A stretch of 64,000 bases of DNA from Nocardia elegans NBRC 108235 (GTDB lineage Bacteria; Actinomycetota; Actinomycetes; Mycobacteriales; Mycobacteriaceae): positions 1 to 64,000 of the forward strand of contig NZ_BDBF01000012.1 of the NCBI RefSeq assembly GCF_001612845.1, written 5' to 3'. Below, in pieces: positions 32,555 to 41,976 of this stretch. The notes below the pieces were generated by a model. The model did no database searches. It was given only the letters and a program-made list of their open reading frames with translations, and was not told where the DNA came from. A program made the translations under genes and the position numbers. Each line of letters starts with the position of its first letter. Positions within the stretch are counted from its first letter, which is position 1.

Positions 32555-34150
32555 TCAGGCTGTATAGATGGTCACTCCGTCGCGGACGGTGCGCAGGCAG
32601 CGCGGGAGTTCGACGCCCTCTTCCAAGGACGGAAGGCCGGGGACGCGGGAGCGCGGATCGGTGGACCAGCGCTGGACCGTGTCCGATGCCGCGGCGACGA
32701 CGAGTTCCGCGGCGTCCCACACCGCATAGTTGGCGGGAGCGCCCGGCACCAGGGTTCCGGCGACACCGTCACGCACACCGCCGGCCCGCCATGCGCCGCG
32801 GGTGGCGGCGGCGAAGGCGGCGCGCGGGGAGATGTGGTGCCCCGGGGTGCGGTGGTTCGCGGCCGCGCGGATGGCCTCCCACGGGTTCAGCGCCGTCACC
32901 GGGGCATCGGAGCTGATCGCCAGCGAGATACCGGCGGCGGCCATCGCCGCGAACGGGTTGGTGGCCGCGGCGCGTTCGGCGCCCAGCCGGGTGGCGTACA
33001 TCCCCTCGGCGCCACCCCACGCGGCGTCGAATCCCGGTTGCACACTGGCGATCACGCCGAATTCGGCCAGTTTCGCGATCTGCCCGGCATCGAGCAGTTC
33101 GGCATGTTCGAGCCGGTGGCCGCGGGTGGCCACCGCCGGTGCGCCGAGTTCGCCGGCGACCCGGGCGAAGCCCTCGACCACCGCATCGATGGCGGCGTCG
33201 CCGATGGCGTGGAATCCGGCCTGAATCCCGGCCTCGGTGCAGGCCCGGACATGGGCGGCGATCGCCGCGGCGTCGAGGTAGGAGACACCGGTGGTGTCGC
33301 GGTCGGCATAGGGTTCGCGCAGCCAGGCGGTGTGGGAGCCGAACGAGCCGTCGACGAACAGGTCGCCGGCCAGCCCGTGTACACCGAGTTCGCCGAGCAG
33401 CGCCCGCGCCTCGTCGGCCGAGGTGACGGCCTCACCCCAGTACGCGCGCACCTGCACACCGTGCTCGAATTCCAGCAACTCGCGCACATCGGTGCGCCCT
33501 GCGATCTGCGGGCCCGCACATTCGTGGACGGCGACCACACCGTGCGCGGCCGCGTAATCGAGTGCGGCGGCCCGAGCCCGGTCGCGCTGAGCGCGGTCGA
33601 GACCATCGAGTGCGGCCTCGCGAACGAGGTGATGCGCGTCGGCGCGAAGCGGCGCGCCGGCAGTGTAACCCGCGGCCGCGCGAACGCCGCTCATCGTGTC
33701 GAGCAGCGCGGTCGAGGCGACCGCGGAATGGGCGTCCACGCGGGCCAGATAGGCCGGGCGGCCGGGCCCGGCGGCGGCATCGATCTCCTCGACGGTGGGC
33801 GGGCGGCCCTCGGGCCAGCGGGTTTCGTCCCAGCCGTCGCCGATGATCGTTCCGGTATGGGTGCCGGCGTACTCGCGCACCAGCTCCAGGCATCGCGCGA
33901 GCGAATTCGCTTGGGACAGGTCCAAACCCGTCAGTTGCAGGCCGAGCGCGGTGACGTGCACGTGCGAATCGACGAAGGCCGGGGCGACGAAAGCGCCGTC
34001 CAGATCGACGATTTCGGCGTCGGGGTGCAAAGCGCGGCCGGGGCGTTCGGCCCCCAGCCAGACCACGGTGCCGTCGGTGACCGCCATCGTGGTGGCATCG
34101 GGGGAACTGGAACTGTAGATTCGGCCGCCGACCAGCAACTGGGTACTCAC
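32555..34150 (-). CDS. Amidohydrolase family protein (YtcJ-like)
   Basis: 531 residues from GTG 34150. Metal-dependent amidohydrolase of the YtcJ/AepA subgroup: metal-binding VDSHVHVTALGL (about 60-71), a possible carboxylated-Lys region missing as usual for this subgroup, FHAIGDAAIDAVVEGFAR and HRLEHAELLD His pairs, and SSDAPVTALNPWEAI near the end with the catalytic Asp. Substrate unknown; members hydrolyse N-acyl or cyclic amides. It stands alone on the minus strand between lnt and fxsA. Confidence 0.85.
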   Translation of the reverse strand: MSTQLLVGGRIYSSSSPDATTMAVTDGTVVWLGAERPGRALHPDAEIVDLDGAFVAPAFVDSHVHVTALGLQLTGLDLSQANSLARCLELVREYAGTHTGTIIGDGWDETRWPEGRPPTVEEIDAAAGPGRPAYLARVDAHSAVASTALLDTMSGVRAAAGYTAGAPLRADAHHLVREAALDGLDRAQRDRARAAALDYAAAHGVVAVHECAGPQIAGRTDVRELLEFEHGVQVRAYWGEAVTSADEARALLGELGVHGLAGDLFVDGSFGSHTAWLREPYADRDTTGVSYLDAAAIAAHVRACTEAGIQAGFHAIGDAAIDAVVEGFARVAGELGAPAVATRGHRLEHAELLDAGQIAKLAEFGVIASVQPGFDAAWGGAEGMYATRLGAERAAATNPFAAMAAAGISLAISSDAPVTALNPWEAIRAAANHRTPGHHISPRAAFAAATRGAWRAGGVRDGVAGTLVPGAPANYAVWDAAELVVAAASDTVQRWSTDPRSRVPGLPSLEEGVELPRCLRTVRDGVTIYTA

Positions 34151-34200
34151 GGGTGACCAGTGTGCCGCACGGCCGGCGGCCCGCGATCAGTGCGGGTCGG

Positions 34201-34683
34201 TCAGCGGGGGTCGATCATGCGCCGCGCGTGACCCTGACCGTCGTCGTAGAACTGCTCGACGACCACCCCGTCCACGACCTCCCCGGAGGGTTCCACCACC
34301 ACGCCGCGATAGCCGGTGGCCATGGTCAGCCGGTCGATGCGCCGCAGCGCCGCGGCCGAGACCAGCGGTCGCAGCAGCGCGCGGGTCGGAAGAAGTAGTA
34401 GCAGTCCGAACACCGAGGTGACCAGGCCGGGAACGAACATCAGCAGCGCGCCCACCCCGACCAGCGCGCCGTCGGCGACGGCGGTTCCCGGGGCGATCTC
34501 GCCGCGGCGGGCACGACGGAACTGCTGGAAGACCCGGCGGCCCTGGGAACGCACCAGGATCAGCCCGAGCGCGGACCCGGCGATGAGCAGCAGAATGGTC
34601 GGCACGGCACCGATGAGGTGGCCGACCACGACCAGCGCCGCGATCTCGACGACGAGATAGAGGGCGAACAACAGGGCGGGCAT
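34201..34683 (-). CDS. fxsA: FxsA-family membrane protein
   Basis: 160 residues. Two or three membrane spans in the first 105 residues, with the FxsA-type features GSALGLILVRSQGRRVFQQF and ALLMFVPGLVTSVFGLLLLL, then a soluble tail ending RMIDPR. E. coli FxsA suppresses F-plasmid exclusion of phage T7; its normal role is unknown. Here it follows the two-component genes in the same direction but 84 bases away. Confidence 0.85.
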   Translation of the reverse strand: MPALLFALYLVVEIAALVVVGHLIGAVPTILLLIAGSALGLILVRSQGRRVFQQFRRARRGEIAPGTAVADGALVGVGALLMFVPGLVTSVFGLLLLLPTRALLRPLVSAAALRRIDRLTMATGYRGVVVEPSGEVVDGVVVEQFYDDGQGHARRMIDPR

Positions 34684-34767
34684 CGGCGATCCTTTCCACG
34701 ATCTACCCTGCCCAACGCGCGACGACCCCGATTTTCTCCCGATTCGGGCATATCGCCGCTCACCCGG

Positions 34768-35427
34768 TCAGGTACCCGGCGTGACCAGCCCGGTTTCATA
34801 AGCCAGCACGACCGCCTGCACCCGGTCGCGCAGTCCCAGTTTGGTCAGCACTCGGCCGACGTGAGTCTTGACCGTGGCTTCCGACAGATACAGCTCGGCG
34901 GCGATCTCGGCGTTGGAGCGCCCGGCGGCGATCTGTTCGAGCACCTCGCGTTCGCGCGCGGTGAGCACGTCGAGCACCGATGGGTCGCGCACGCGGGCGG
35001 GGTCGGCGGCGATCAGCCGGTTCAGCAGCCGTTTGGTCACCTTCGGCGAGACCACGGCGTCACCGGCCGCGACGCTGCGGATGGCGGAGATCAGATCCTC
35101 GGGCGGGGTGTCCTTGAGCAGGAAACCACTGGCGCCGGCCCGCAGGGCGCCGAGTGCGTGTTCGTCGAGATCGAAGGTGGTCATCACCAGAACCCGGCTG
35201 CCACACCCGGATTCGAGGATCTGAGCGGTGGCGGCGACGCCGTCGACCACCGGCATCCGCACATCCATCAGCACCACGTCGGGGGCCAGCTCACCGGCCA
35301 GGCGCACGGCGGTCGCGCCGTTGTCGGCCTCGGCGACGACGTCGACGTCCGGGTGCGCGCCCAGCACCATCTTGAGTCCGGCACGCATGAGTTCCTGATC
35401 GTCGACGACGAGTACGGTGATCGGCAC
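34768..35427 (-). CDS. NarL/LuxR-type response regulator
   Basis: 219 residues. Receiver domain at residues 1-120 with acidic pocket VVDDQE, phospho-acceptor Asp in VLMDVRMPVVDG (about 53), Thr in MTTFD and Lys in LLKDTPPE. A C-terminal LuxR helix-turn-helix follows (LTAREREVLEQIAAGRSNAE, LYLSEATVKTHVGRVLTKLG). It begins 31 bases after the histidine kinase gene and is its likely partner. The trigger is not evident from the sequence. Confidence 0.92.
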   Translation of the reverse strand: MPITVLVVDDQELMRAGLKMVLGAHPDVDVVAEADNGATAVRLAGELAPDVVLMDVRMPVVDGVAATAQILESGCGSRVLVMTTFDLDEHALGALRAGASGFLLKDTPPEDLISAIRSVAAGDAVVSPKVTKRLLNRLIAADPARVRDPSVLDVLTAREREVLEQIAAGRSNAEIAAELYLSEATVKTHVGRVLTKLGLRDRVQAVVLAYETGLVTPGT

Positions 35428-35458
35428 CGCACCAATCTAACCGGGACTCCTCGCCCGG

Positions 35459-36679
35459 TCAGTCGGGTAGTTCACGCTGCAGGGGAATGGTGGCGCAGAC
35501 GCGCCAGCCGCCCTCGGGACGTCGTCCCACCTCGAGGGTGCCGCCGAGTACCGCGATCCGCTCCCGCATCCCGACCAGTCCCAGTCCGCTGCCGGCGATG
35601 CCGTTACGCAGCGCGGTGTCGTCCACGACGGGAGGCTGCGTGGCCACGGTAGACCCGGTCGCGGACGGCCCGGCGTCGCCGCGGTCGAGGACCTCGACCA
35701 GCACGTCCGCGTCGCGCCGCCGCACCCGTACCCAGGCCTGCGGGTCGGGGCCGGCGTGGCGGAAGGTGTTGGTCAGCGATTCCTGCACGATGCGGTGCAT
35801 GCCGAGACTCACCTCGGGGGCGACATCGTCGAGTTCTCCGGTGAGTTCCAGTTCCACGGCCAGCCCGGCGCTGCGCATCATCTCCACCACCTTCGCCAGT
35901 CCGGCGGTGCCGTGTTGCGGCAGCTGCTCCGGGGCGTGTTCGGTGCGCAGCAGTTCCACCGTACGGCGCAGTTCCCGCAGCGCCTCGCGGCCGGTGCCGG
36001 CGATGGTGGCCAGCGCTTGTTCGGCGACCCCGGGGTCGCGGCGCAGCGCGTATTTCGCCCCGTCTGCCTGCACGATGATGACGCTGACCGCGTGGGCGAC
36101 CACATCGTGGAGTTCGCGGGCGATGCGGGTGCGTTCGGCCGAGACCGCGTCGTGGGCGCTGCGTTCGCGGTCGTAGTCGGCGACGGCGAGCCGGGCCGCG
36201 ACCTCGGCGTCGTAGGCGTGGCGGGCGCCGAGGAATTCCGCGAGGGTCCAGCACAGCGCGTAGAACATGATCAGGAAGCCGATGACGATCGGCACCGACT
36301 GGTCGACCACGGCCAGCGAGAACGCCCCGTCCACGGCGAGGCCGACCAGATACAGCAAACCCTCGCGCCGGCCCACGTACGCGACGAGGGTGTAGAGCGC
36401 GACGCCGACCGCCAGCAGCGCCGGCGGCTGCAGATCCTCGTGCAGGACCACGCTCACCGCGCTGGTGGTGATCGACAGCACCAGCAGGGCGACCGCACTG
36501 GCCCGCGGATAGCTGCGCCGCCAGATCACCGGCACCGGAACCAGCAGCCCGAGGATCAGATAGACGATCGCATGATCCTTGCCGCCGAGCGTGAGCAGAT
36601 CCAACAGCACCAGTGCGGCCGCGAGGATGGAATCGGCGACCATGGGTTTGCCACGGAGCCACAGACTGAATCGGCGCAC
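35459..36679 (-). CDS. Membrane sensor histidine kinase (HisKA_3/NarL type)
   Basis: 406 residues from GTG 36679. Four to six membrane spans in residues 10-150, dimerisation and phospho-acceptor helix ERTRIARELHDVVAHAVSVI (phosphorylated His in ELHD), and an HATPase_c domain with RIVQESLTNTFRHAG (N-box) and GLGLVGMRERI (G-box). It has no large extracytoplasmic sensor domain, so it probably senses membrane state. Cognate to the response regulator that follows it. Confidence 0.92.
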   Translation of the reverse strand: MRRFSLWLRGKPMVADSILAAALVLLDLLTLGGKDHAIVYLILGLLVPVPVIWRRSYPRASAVALLVLSITTSAVSVVLHEDLQPPALLAVGVALYTLVAYVGRREGLLYLVGLAVDGAFSLAVVDQSVPIVIGFLIMFYALCWTLAEFLGARHAYDAEVAARLAVADYDRERSAHDAVSAERTRIARELHDVVAHAVSVIIVQADGAKYALRRDPGVAEQALATIAGTGREALRELRRTVELLRTEHAPEQLPQHGTAGLAKVVEMMRSAGLAVELELTGELDDVAPEVSLGMHRIVQESLTNTFRHAGPDPQAWVRVRRRDADVLVEVLDRGDAGPSATGSTVATQPPVVDDTALRNGIAGSGLGLVGMRERIAVLGGTLEVGRRPEGGWRVCATIPLQRELPD

Positions 36680-36766
36680 CCGCTCAGCCTAGGTGGCCGC
36701 CACCTCGACACCGCGCGCCACGATTTGCCGCACGTCGCCGACTCTGATTGGGTCGCCGCCGTGGGT

Positions 36767-37528
36767 ATGGCCGAGTGGGCGGTGCTGCTGCCCGCGGCCA
36801 CGGCCGCCGGATGGGTGGACGCGGTGGTGGGCGGTGGCGGTTTGATCATTTTGCCGACCCTGCTGCTGGTCGCGCCGACGTTGCCCCCGCAGACCGCGCT
36901 GGGCACGAACAAGATCGCCGCATTCGCCGGAACCAGTGCCGCCGCGCTGACTTTCGCGCGCCGGGTGCCGATGCGATGGCCGCTCATGCTGTCGGGTGCG
37001 GCGATCGCGGCGTGCGCGGCGGCCGCCGGTTCGGCCGCGGTGGCCCTGATCGACCGGCGCTATTTCATCCCGATCGTGATGACGGTGCTGATCGGTGTCG
37101 CGATCGTGGTGGCGACGCGGCCCTCGATCGGGGTGACGATGGCGACCCACCCGCCGACCCGGCGCCGCACGATCCTGGTGGTGGGCCTGTCGGCGGGGCT
37201 GATCGGCGGCTACGACGGGCTGGTCGGCCCCGGTACCGGCACCTTCCTGATCATCTCCTTCGCCACCCTGCTCGGTACCGAGTTCGTGCGCGCCGCGGCC
37301 GTGGCGAAGGTGATCAACTGCGGATCCAATCTCGGCGCGCTGATCCTGCTCGCCGCCACCGGGCACATCATCTGGTCGGTGGGCCTGGGCATGGCGGTGG
37401 CGAATATCGCGGGGTCCGTGGTGGGGTCGCGGATGGCGATCGCGCGCGGGGCCGGGTTCGTGCGCGCGGTGCTGCTGATCGTGGTGACCGCGATGGTGGT
37501 GCGCCTGGGCTGGCAGCAGTTCGGCTGA
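36767..37528 (+). CDS. TauE/SafE-family membrane exporter
   Basis: 253 residues from ATG 36767 (GTG 36761 is also in frame). About seven or eight membrane spans, with the TauE repeats AGWVDAVVGGGGLIILPTLL (about 12-31) and GLIGGYDGLVGPGTGTFLII (about 146-165), each with the family's Gly-rich turn. The family exports sulfite, sulfoacetate or related anions. Divergent from the histidine kinase and convergent with TetR. A longer upstream reading runs antisense to the kinase and is rejected. Confidence 0.85.
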   Translation: MAEWAVLLPAATAAGWVDAVVGGGGLIILPTLLLVAPTLPPQTALGTNKIAAFAGTSAAALTFARRVPMRWPLMLSGAAIAACAAAAGSAAVALIDRRYFIPIVMTVLIGVAIVVATRPSIGVTMATHPPTRRRTILVVGLSAGLIGGYDGLVGPGTGTFLIISFATLLGTEFVRAAAVAKVINCGSNLGALILLAATGHIIWSVGLGMAVANIAGSVVGSRMAIARGAGFVRAVLLIVVTAMVVRLGWQQFG

Positions 37529-37535
37529 GCGGCGC

Positions 37536-38189
37536 TCAGCAGCGCGCCTCGGCGGTCAGATGCCGGCCGGCCGAGAGCCAGGGCGCCAGCACCCGCGAGG
37601 TGGTCTCGCGAATGGTGCGATGCAGCCGTTCCCCGTCCTCGATCGCGTGGCGTCCGGAGAACAGCACGGTCAGCGCACCCGACACCGCCCCGACGACCGC
37701 GCCGACCAGCGCGGCCGCGCCGACCTCGTCCAATTCGTCGGGGAAGGCGTCGCGCAGCCGCCGCGCGATCTCCTGCTGCGCGGCCAGCTGGGCGTGCGCG
37801 GCCCGGCCGCTGACGGCGGGGACGGTGCGCGAGACCTGGGCGCGCAACACGGCGATGCGGGCCGCCAGATCGTCGCCGAGGTGATCACCGGGATTGTCCC
37901 CGGCCGCCCGCAGCGCGCGCAGCAGCACCTCGACGGGCCGTTCGTCGGCACGACGGCTCGCGATCGCGGCCACCGCCGCGGTGACGCGTTCATCGGGTTC
38001 GGGGAAGAGCAGTTCCTCTTTGCTCTCGAAGTAGTTGAAGAACGTCCTCGTACCCACCTCGGCGGTCGCGGCGATATCGGCGACGGTGGTCGCCTCGTAG
38101 CCGCGGGATTCGAACAGATCGGCGGCAGCCTCGAGGAGGGCGCGGCGGGTGCGTTCCCGCTTACGGTCACGGAGTGCGGATGGCGGCAC
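37536..38189 (-). CDS. TetR-family transcriptional regulator
   Basis: 217 residues. N-terminal helix-turn-helix: RTRRALLEAAADLFESRGYE followed by TTVADIAATAEVGTRTFFNY then FESKEELLF (recognition helix about 40-52). The C-terminal ligand domain is helical. It lies divergent from tldD, and a 33-base palindrome at 38275-38307 in the gap is its likely operator. Confidence 0.9.
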   Translation of the reverse strand: MPPSALRDRKRERTRRALLEAAADLFESRGYEATTVADIAATAEVGTRTFFNYFESKEELLFPEPDERVTAAVAAIASRRADERPVEVLLRALRAAGDNPGDHLGDDLAARIAVLRAQVSRTVPAVSGRAAHAQLAAQQEIARRLRDAFPDELDEVGAAALVGAVVGAVSGALTVLFSGRHAIEDGERLHRTIRETTSRVLAPWLSAGRHLTAEARC

Positions 38190-38274
38190 GCGGGCAGACA
38201 GTACGCCATCGGCGCCGCAACCTGCGGCAGGCTGCGCGTTTCGCGCGCGTTTCAGTCCGTGCTACACCGCATTT

Positions 38275-38307
38275 CGTGCATGTTTGCATCGACTGCAACC
38301 ATGCACG
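38275..38307. promoter_or_regulatory. Large palindrome, probable TetR operator
   Basis: Left arm CGTGCATGTTTGCA, spacer TCGAC, right arm TGCAACCATGCACG: 13 of 14 positions pair. It lies 85 bases upstream of the TetR start and 88 bases upstream of the tldD start, placed to control both. Confidence 0.65.
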
Positions 38308-38395
38308 GCGTGTCGCGTTGGGTCCCAAAGTGTTTCGCCGCACCCGTCGGCCAATCCGGTGGCCCGGCCGGCGTTCAGCAATTAGCGTAGGCCGG

Positions 38396-39919
38396 GTGAG
38401 CATCGCATCTGCGGCCGTGGACGAGCAGTTCCGCGCGCTGCCGCTGGCCGCCCTGACCGATGCGGCGTTGACGGCGGCGCGCGCGGCCGGCGCCGACTAC
38501 GCCGATCTGCGGGTGCATCGGCTGCTGACGCAATCGATCCGGTTGCGCGACGCCCGCGTCGAATCCATCGACAATGCCGACGACCTGGGCTTCGCGGTCC
38601 GCGTGATCGTCGACGGTACGTGGGGTTTCGCCTCGCACTGCGAACTGACGCCCGCGACCGCCGTGGCGGTGGCCCAGCGCGCGGTCACTGTCGCGGCGAC
38701 GCTGCGGGCGCTCAACCGCGAGCGGGTCGAACTCGCCGGCGAACCGGTCTACCGCGACGCGACTTGGGTCTCGCCCTACGAGGTGGACCCGTTCACCGTG
38801 CCCACGCCGGAGAAGGTCGTGCTGCTGCAGGACTATTCGCAGCGCCTGTCCTCGGCCGCGGGCATCGATCACGTGACGGCATCGGTGCTGCAGGTCAAGG
38901 AGCAGACCTACTACGCCGACACCGCGGGTTCCACGATCACCCAGCAGCGGGTGCGGCTGCATCCGCAACTCGAGGCCATCACCGTCGACGTTGCGACGGG
39001 GGGTTTCGAGACCATGCGGACCCTCGCCGCCCCGGCCGGGCGCGGCTGGGAGTACGTCACCGGCGCCGACGGCGTCTGGGACTGGAACGAGGAACTGGCA
39101 CGGATGCCGCAGTGGCTGGCCGAGAAGGTCGCCGCGCCGTCGGTGACGCCGGGTCCCACCGACCTGGTGATCGACCCGACCAATCTGTGGCTGACGATTC
39201 ACGAATCCATCGGTCACGCCACCGAATACGATCGCGCGATCGGCTATGAATCGGCCTACGCCGGAACTTCCTTCGCCACTCCCGACCAGCTCGGAACGCT
39301 GCGCTACGGCACCCCGATCATGCACGTCACCGGTGATCGGACTCAGGAGTACGGACTGGCGACGGTCGGCTACGACGACGAGGGGGTGGCCGGGCAGCGC
39401 TGGGATCTGGTGCGCGACGGCATCCTGATCGGCTATCAGCTCGACCGGGTCTTCGCGCCTCGTCTCGGGGTGCCCCGGTCCAACGGGTGCTCCTACGCCG
39501 ATTCCGCCCATCACGTGCCCATCCAGCGCATGGCCAACGTATCGCTGCAACCCGATCCGGAATCCGATACCAGCACCGCCGAGCTGATCTCTCGGGTCGA
39601 GGACGGGATCTACATCGTGGGCGACCGGTCCTGGTCGATCGACATGCAGCGCTACAACTTCCAGTTCACCGGGCAGCGCTTCTTCCGGATTCGCAACGGG
39701 CAGTTGGCCGGCCAGCTGCGCGACGTCGCCTACCAGGCCACCACCACCGACTTCTGGGGCGCGATGGAAGCCGTCGGCGGCCCGTCGACCTGGGTCCTCG
39801 GCGGGGCGTTCAACTGCGGTAAGGCCCAGCCCGGCCAGGTCGCGGCGGTATCGCACGGATGTCCGTCGGTGCTGGTGCGCGGGGTGAACATCCTCAACAC
39901 CCGCCAGGAGGCGGGGTAA
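38396..39919 (+). CDS. tldD: Metalloprotease TldD
   Basis: 507 residues from GTG 38396. The zinc site is seen as LTIHESIGHATEYDRA (HExxxH form), with downstream conserved parts GVAGQRWDLVRDGILIGYQL and FNCGKAQPGQVAAVSHGCPS. TldD and TldE form a heterodimeric protease that trims unfolded or leader peptides, for example microcin B17 and CcdA in E. coli. It is followed 43 bases later by tldE. A longer frame upstream (from 38174) crosses the palindrome and is rejected. Confidence 0.93.
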   Translation: MSIASAAVDEQFRALPLAALTDAALTAARAAGADYADLRVHRLLTQSIRLRDARVESIDNADDLGFAVRVIVDGTWGFASHCELTPATAVAVAQRAVTVAATLRALNRERVELAGEPVYRDATWVSPYEVDPFTVPTPEKVVLLQDYSQRLSSAAGIDHVTASVLQVKEQTYYADTAGSTITQQRVRLHPQLEAITVDVATGGFETMRTLAAPAGRGWEYVTGADGVWDWNEELARMPQWLAEKVAAPSVTPGPTDLVIDPTNLWLTIHESIGHATEYDRAIGYESAYAGTSFATPDQLGTLRYGTPIMHVTGDRTQEYGLATVGYDDEGVAGQRWDLVRDGILIGYQLDRVFAPRLGVPRSNGCSYADSAHHVPIQRMANVSLQPDPESDTSTAELISRVEDGIYIVGDRSWSIDMQRYNFQFTGQRFFRIRNGQLAGQLRDVAYQATTTDFWGAMEAVGGPSTWVLGGAFNCGKAQPGQVAAVSHGCPSVLVRGVNILNTRQEAG

Positions 39920-39962
39920 TGGTCACGATTCGGAATTGGCACACAACGCGGGAGGCCGGTCG

Positions 39963-41357
39963 GTGACGATGATGCACGGCGCGGAGGTCGTGGAGCGGGC
40001 GCTGGCCCTCGCGCGCGCGGACGAGACGATCGTCATCGTCACCGACGCCTCCGAGGCCTCGCTGCGCTGGGCCGGCAATTCCATGACCACCAACGGGTCG
40101 TCGGTGTCACGATCCTGGGCGGTGGTGTCGATCCTGCGCGAGGGCCCGCGCTCGGCGCGGGTGGGCAGTGTCGGTTCCACAAGCGTGGATCCCGCCGAGA
40201 TCGAGGCCGTGGTGCGCAGCGCCGAGGAGGCGGCTCGCACCGCCGAGCCCGCCGCGGACGCGATGCCGCTGCTGGACCCGGAAACCGCCGGCGCACACCA
40301 GGATTCGGAGTGGTCGGGCCCCGTGCGCGAGACCGGCATCGAGGTGTTCACCGGACTCGCCGGTGAGCTCGCGGTCGGGTTCGCCGGCGCCGACCGGATC
40401 TACGGTTTCGCCCATCATCAACTGCACACCACCTGGCTGGGCACGTCCACCGGCATCCGCCGCCGGTGGACCGAGCCCACCGGATCCATCGAGATCAACG
40501 GCAAGCGCGGCGGAGACGGCGATCCAGCGAGCGCCTGGGTGGGCGCGCCGACCGCCGATTTCACCGATATCGGCGTCACCGCACTACTGGCCGAGCTGAG
40601 CCGGCGCCTGGACTGGTGTGCCCGCCGGGTCGAGTTGCCGGCCGGTCGCTATCCCACCCTGCTGCCGCCCTCGGCGGTCGCCGACCTGCTGATTCCGATG
40701 CTGTGGTCGATGGACGGACGCGGCGCCCACGAGGGGCACACCGCATTCGCCCGGGCCGGCGGCACCCGCATCGGGGAGCGGCTCACCGACCTGCCACTGA
40801 CGTTGTACTCGGATCCGACTGCCGCGGGTTTGGAGTACCGGCCGTTCGTCGCGACCGCCGCTTCGTCGGAGACCTCCTCGGTCTTCGACAACGGACTCTC
40901 GGCCGGTCGCGCCGACTGGTTGCGCGAGGGAGTGATCGAGTCGCTCATATATCCGCGCGCCGTGGCCGCCCAGTACGACGCTCCGGTCACGGTGGCCGGT
41001 GAGAATCTGCTGCTGAGCGGCGGGACGGATACCACTCTCGAGCAGATGATCGCGACTACCGAGCGCGGCCTGTTGCTGACCTGCCTGTGGTACATCCGCG
41101 AGGTCGATCCGGCCACGCTGTTGCAGACCGGCCTGACTCGCGACGGGGTGTACCTGGTGGAGGACGGCGCGGTCACCGCCGCGGTCAACAACTTCCGCTT
41201 CAACGAGAGCCCGCTGGATCTGCTGCGGCGTGCCACCGAGGTCGGCGCCACCGAGATCACGCTGCCGCGCGAATGGAAGGACTGGTTCACCCGCACGGCC
41301 ATGCCGCCGATGCGGATCCCCGACTTCCACATGTCCTCGGTCAGCCAGGCCACCTGA
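39963..41357 (+). CDS. tldE: TldE (PmbA-type) partner of TldD
   Basis: 464 residues from GTG 39963 (GGGAGG with 7-base spacing). TldE/PmbA fold without the HExxxH zinc motif, as is normal for the non-catalytic partner. Features include RWAGNSMTTNGSSVSRSWAV near the start and LLTCLWYIREVDPATLLQTG followed by LTRDGVYLVEDGAVTAAVNN near the end. It should form the active dimer with TldD. No peptide-precursor gene is adjacent, so a RiPP role has no support here. Confidence 0.92.
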   Translation: MTMMHGAEVVERALALARADETIVIVTDASEASLRWAGNSMTTNGSSVSRSWAVVSILREGPRSARVGSVGSTSVDPAEIEAVVRSAEEAARTAEPAADAMPLLDPETAGAHQDSEWSGPVRETGIEVFTGLAGELAVGFAGADRIYGFAHHQLHTTWLGTSTGIRRRWTEPTGSIEINGKRGGDGDPASAWVGAPTADFTDIGVTALLAELSRRLDWCARRVELPAGRYPTLLPPSAVADLLIPMLWSMDGRGAHEGHTAFARAGGTRIGERLTDLPLTLYSDPTAAGLEYRPFVATAASSETSSVFDNGLSAGRADWLREGVIESLIYPRAVAAQYDAPVTVAGENLLLSGGTDTTLEQMIATTERGLLLTCLWYIREVDPATLLQTGLTRDGVYLVEDGAVTAAVNNFRFNESPLDLLRRATEVGATEITLPREWKDWFTRTAMPPMRIPDFHMSSVSQAT

Positions 41358-41373
41358 GCGCGGTCACCCGCAC

Positions 41374-41880
41374 TCAGCGCATAGATCGCGGCCGCAGCCG
41401 CACGACCACCGTGCCGCGGCCGAGGGCGGCACGCAGCTGTTCCCGGTCGACATTGCCGTCGGCATCGAGGCTGACGCCGGCGAAGCGGCCGTGCGTCGGG
41501 TTCTGGGTGAGGATGATGCGGTAGGGCTCGGCGATCTCGTCTTCGCCGGAGATCACCTCCCAGTCCGCGAGCCGCTCCCGGCCGCGCCAGGTGATCCGCA
41601 CCGGTTCGCCCGGCCGCAGATTACGCCGCCAGCCCGCCGCGGTGCCGACCAGCAGTGCGCCGTCCGATTCGGCGTAGCCGACCGGATTCGCGTAGACGCG
41701 GCCGGTTTTGCGACCGACCACGGTGACGATCATCAATTTCGCGCTGAGCAGCCGATGCAGCGGCGACCGCAACAGGGCGCGCATGCCGGCGTCGACCGCC
41801 GTTTGCATACGCAACCGGCCCCGGCCCGCCGATTCGCTCGCCGCGGTGCCGGCCGATGGGGGTGTGCTGGGAGTGGACAT
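41374..41880 (-). CDS. Deazaflavin (F420)-dependent nitroreductase-family protein
   Basis: 168 residues from ATG 41880; the longer upstream frame overlaps the divergent TetR and is rejected. Contains LMIVTVVGRKTGRVYANPVG then a Trp-Arg-Arg-Asn-Leu stretch (GTAAGWRRNLRPGEPVRITW), typical of the F420-binding Ddn/AOR-like family, which reduces quinones, nitro groups or unsaturated lactones. Divergent from a TetR gene, with a palindrome between them. Confidence 0.83.
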   Translation of the reverse strand: MSTPSTPPSAGTAASESAGRGRLRMQTAVDAGMRALLRSPLHRLLSAKLMIVTVVGRKTGRVYANPVGYAESDGALLVGTAAGWRRNLRPGEPVRITWRGRERLADWEVISGEDEIAEPYRIILTQNPTHGRFAGVSLDADGNVDREQLRAALGRGTVVVRLRPRSMR

Positions 41881-41897
41881 GTCGACAGCTCCGATCA

Positions 41898-41926
41898 GTA
41901 TTTTCGAGTGCCTACTCAGAAAATAC
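41898..41926. promoter_or_regulatory. Operator candidate between F420 oxidoreductase and TetR
   Basis: GTATTTTC ... GAAAATAC, perfect 8-base outer arms, with inner GAGT/ACTC also complementary (offset by a base). 29 bases in total, midway between the two divergent starts. Confidence 0.65.
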
Positions 41927-41976
41927 GACGGGTTGCGGCATACTGCAAGAGCACGACCGATCGGAAGGAATACGCG

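Noticed and set aside
38396-41357. RiPP maturation locus built on TldD/TldE
   Set aside because: No precursor peptide or modifying enzyme is nearby; the pair alone is widespread housekeeping.
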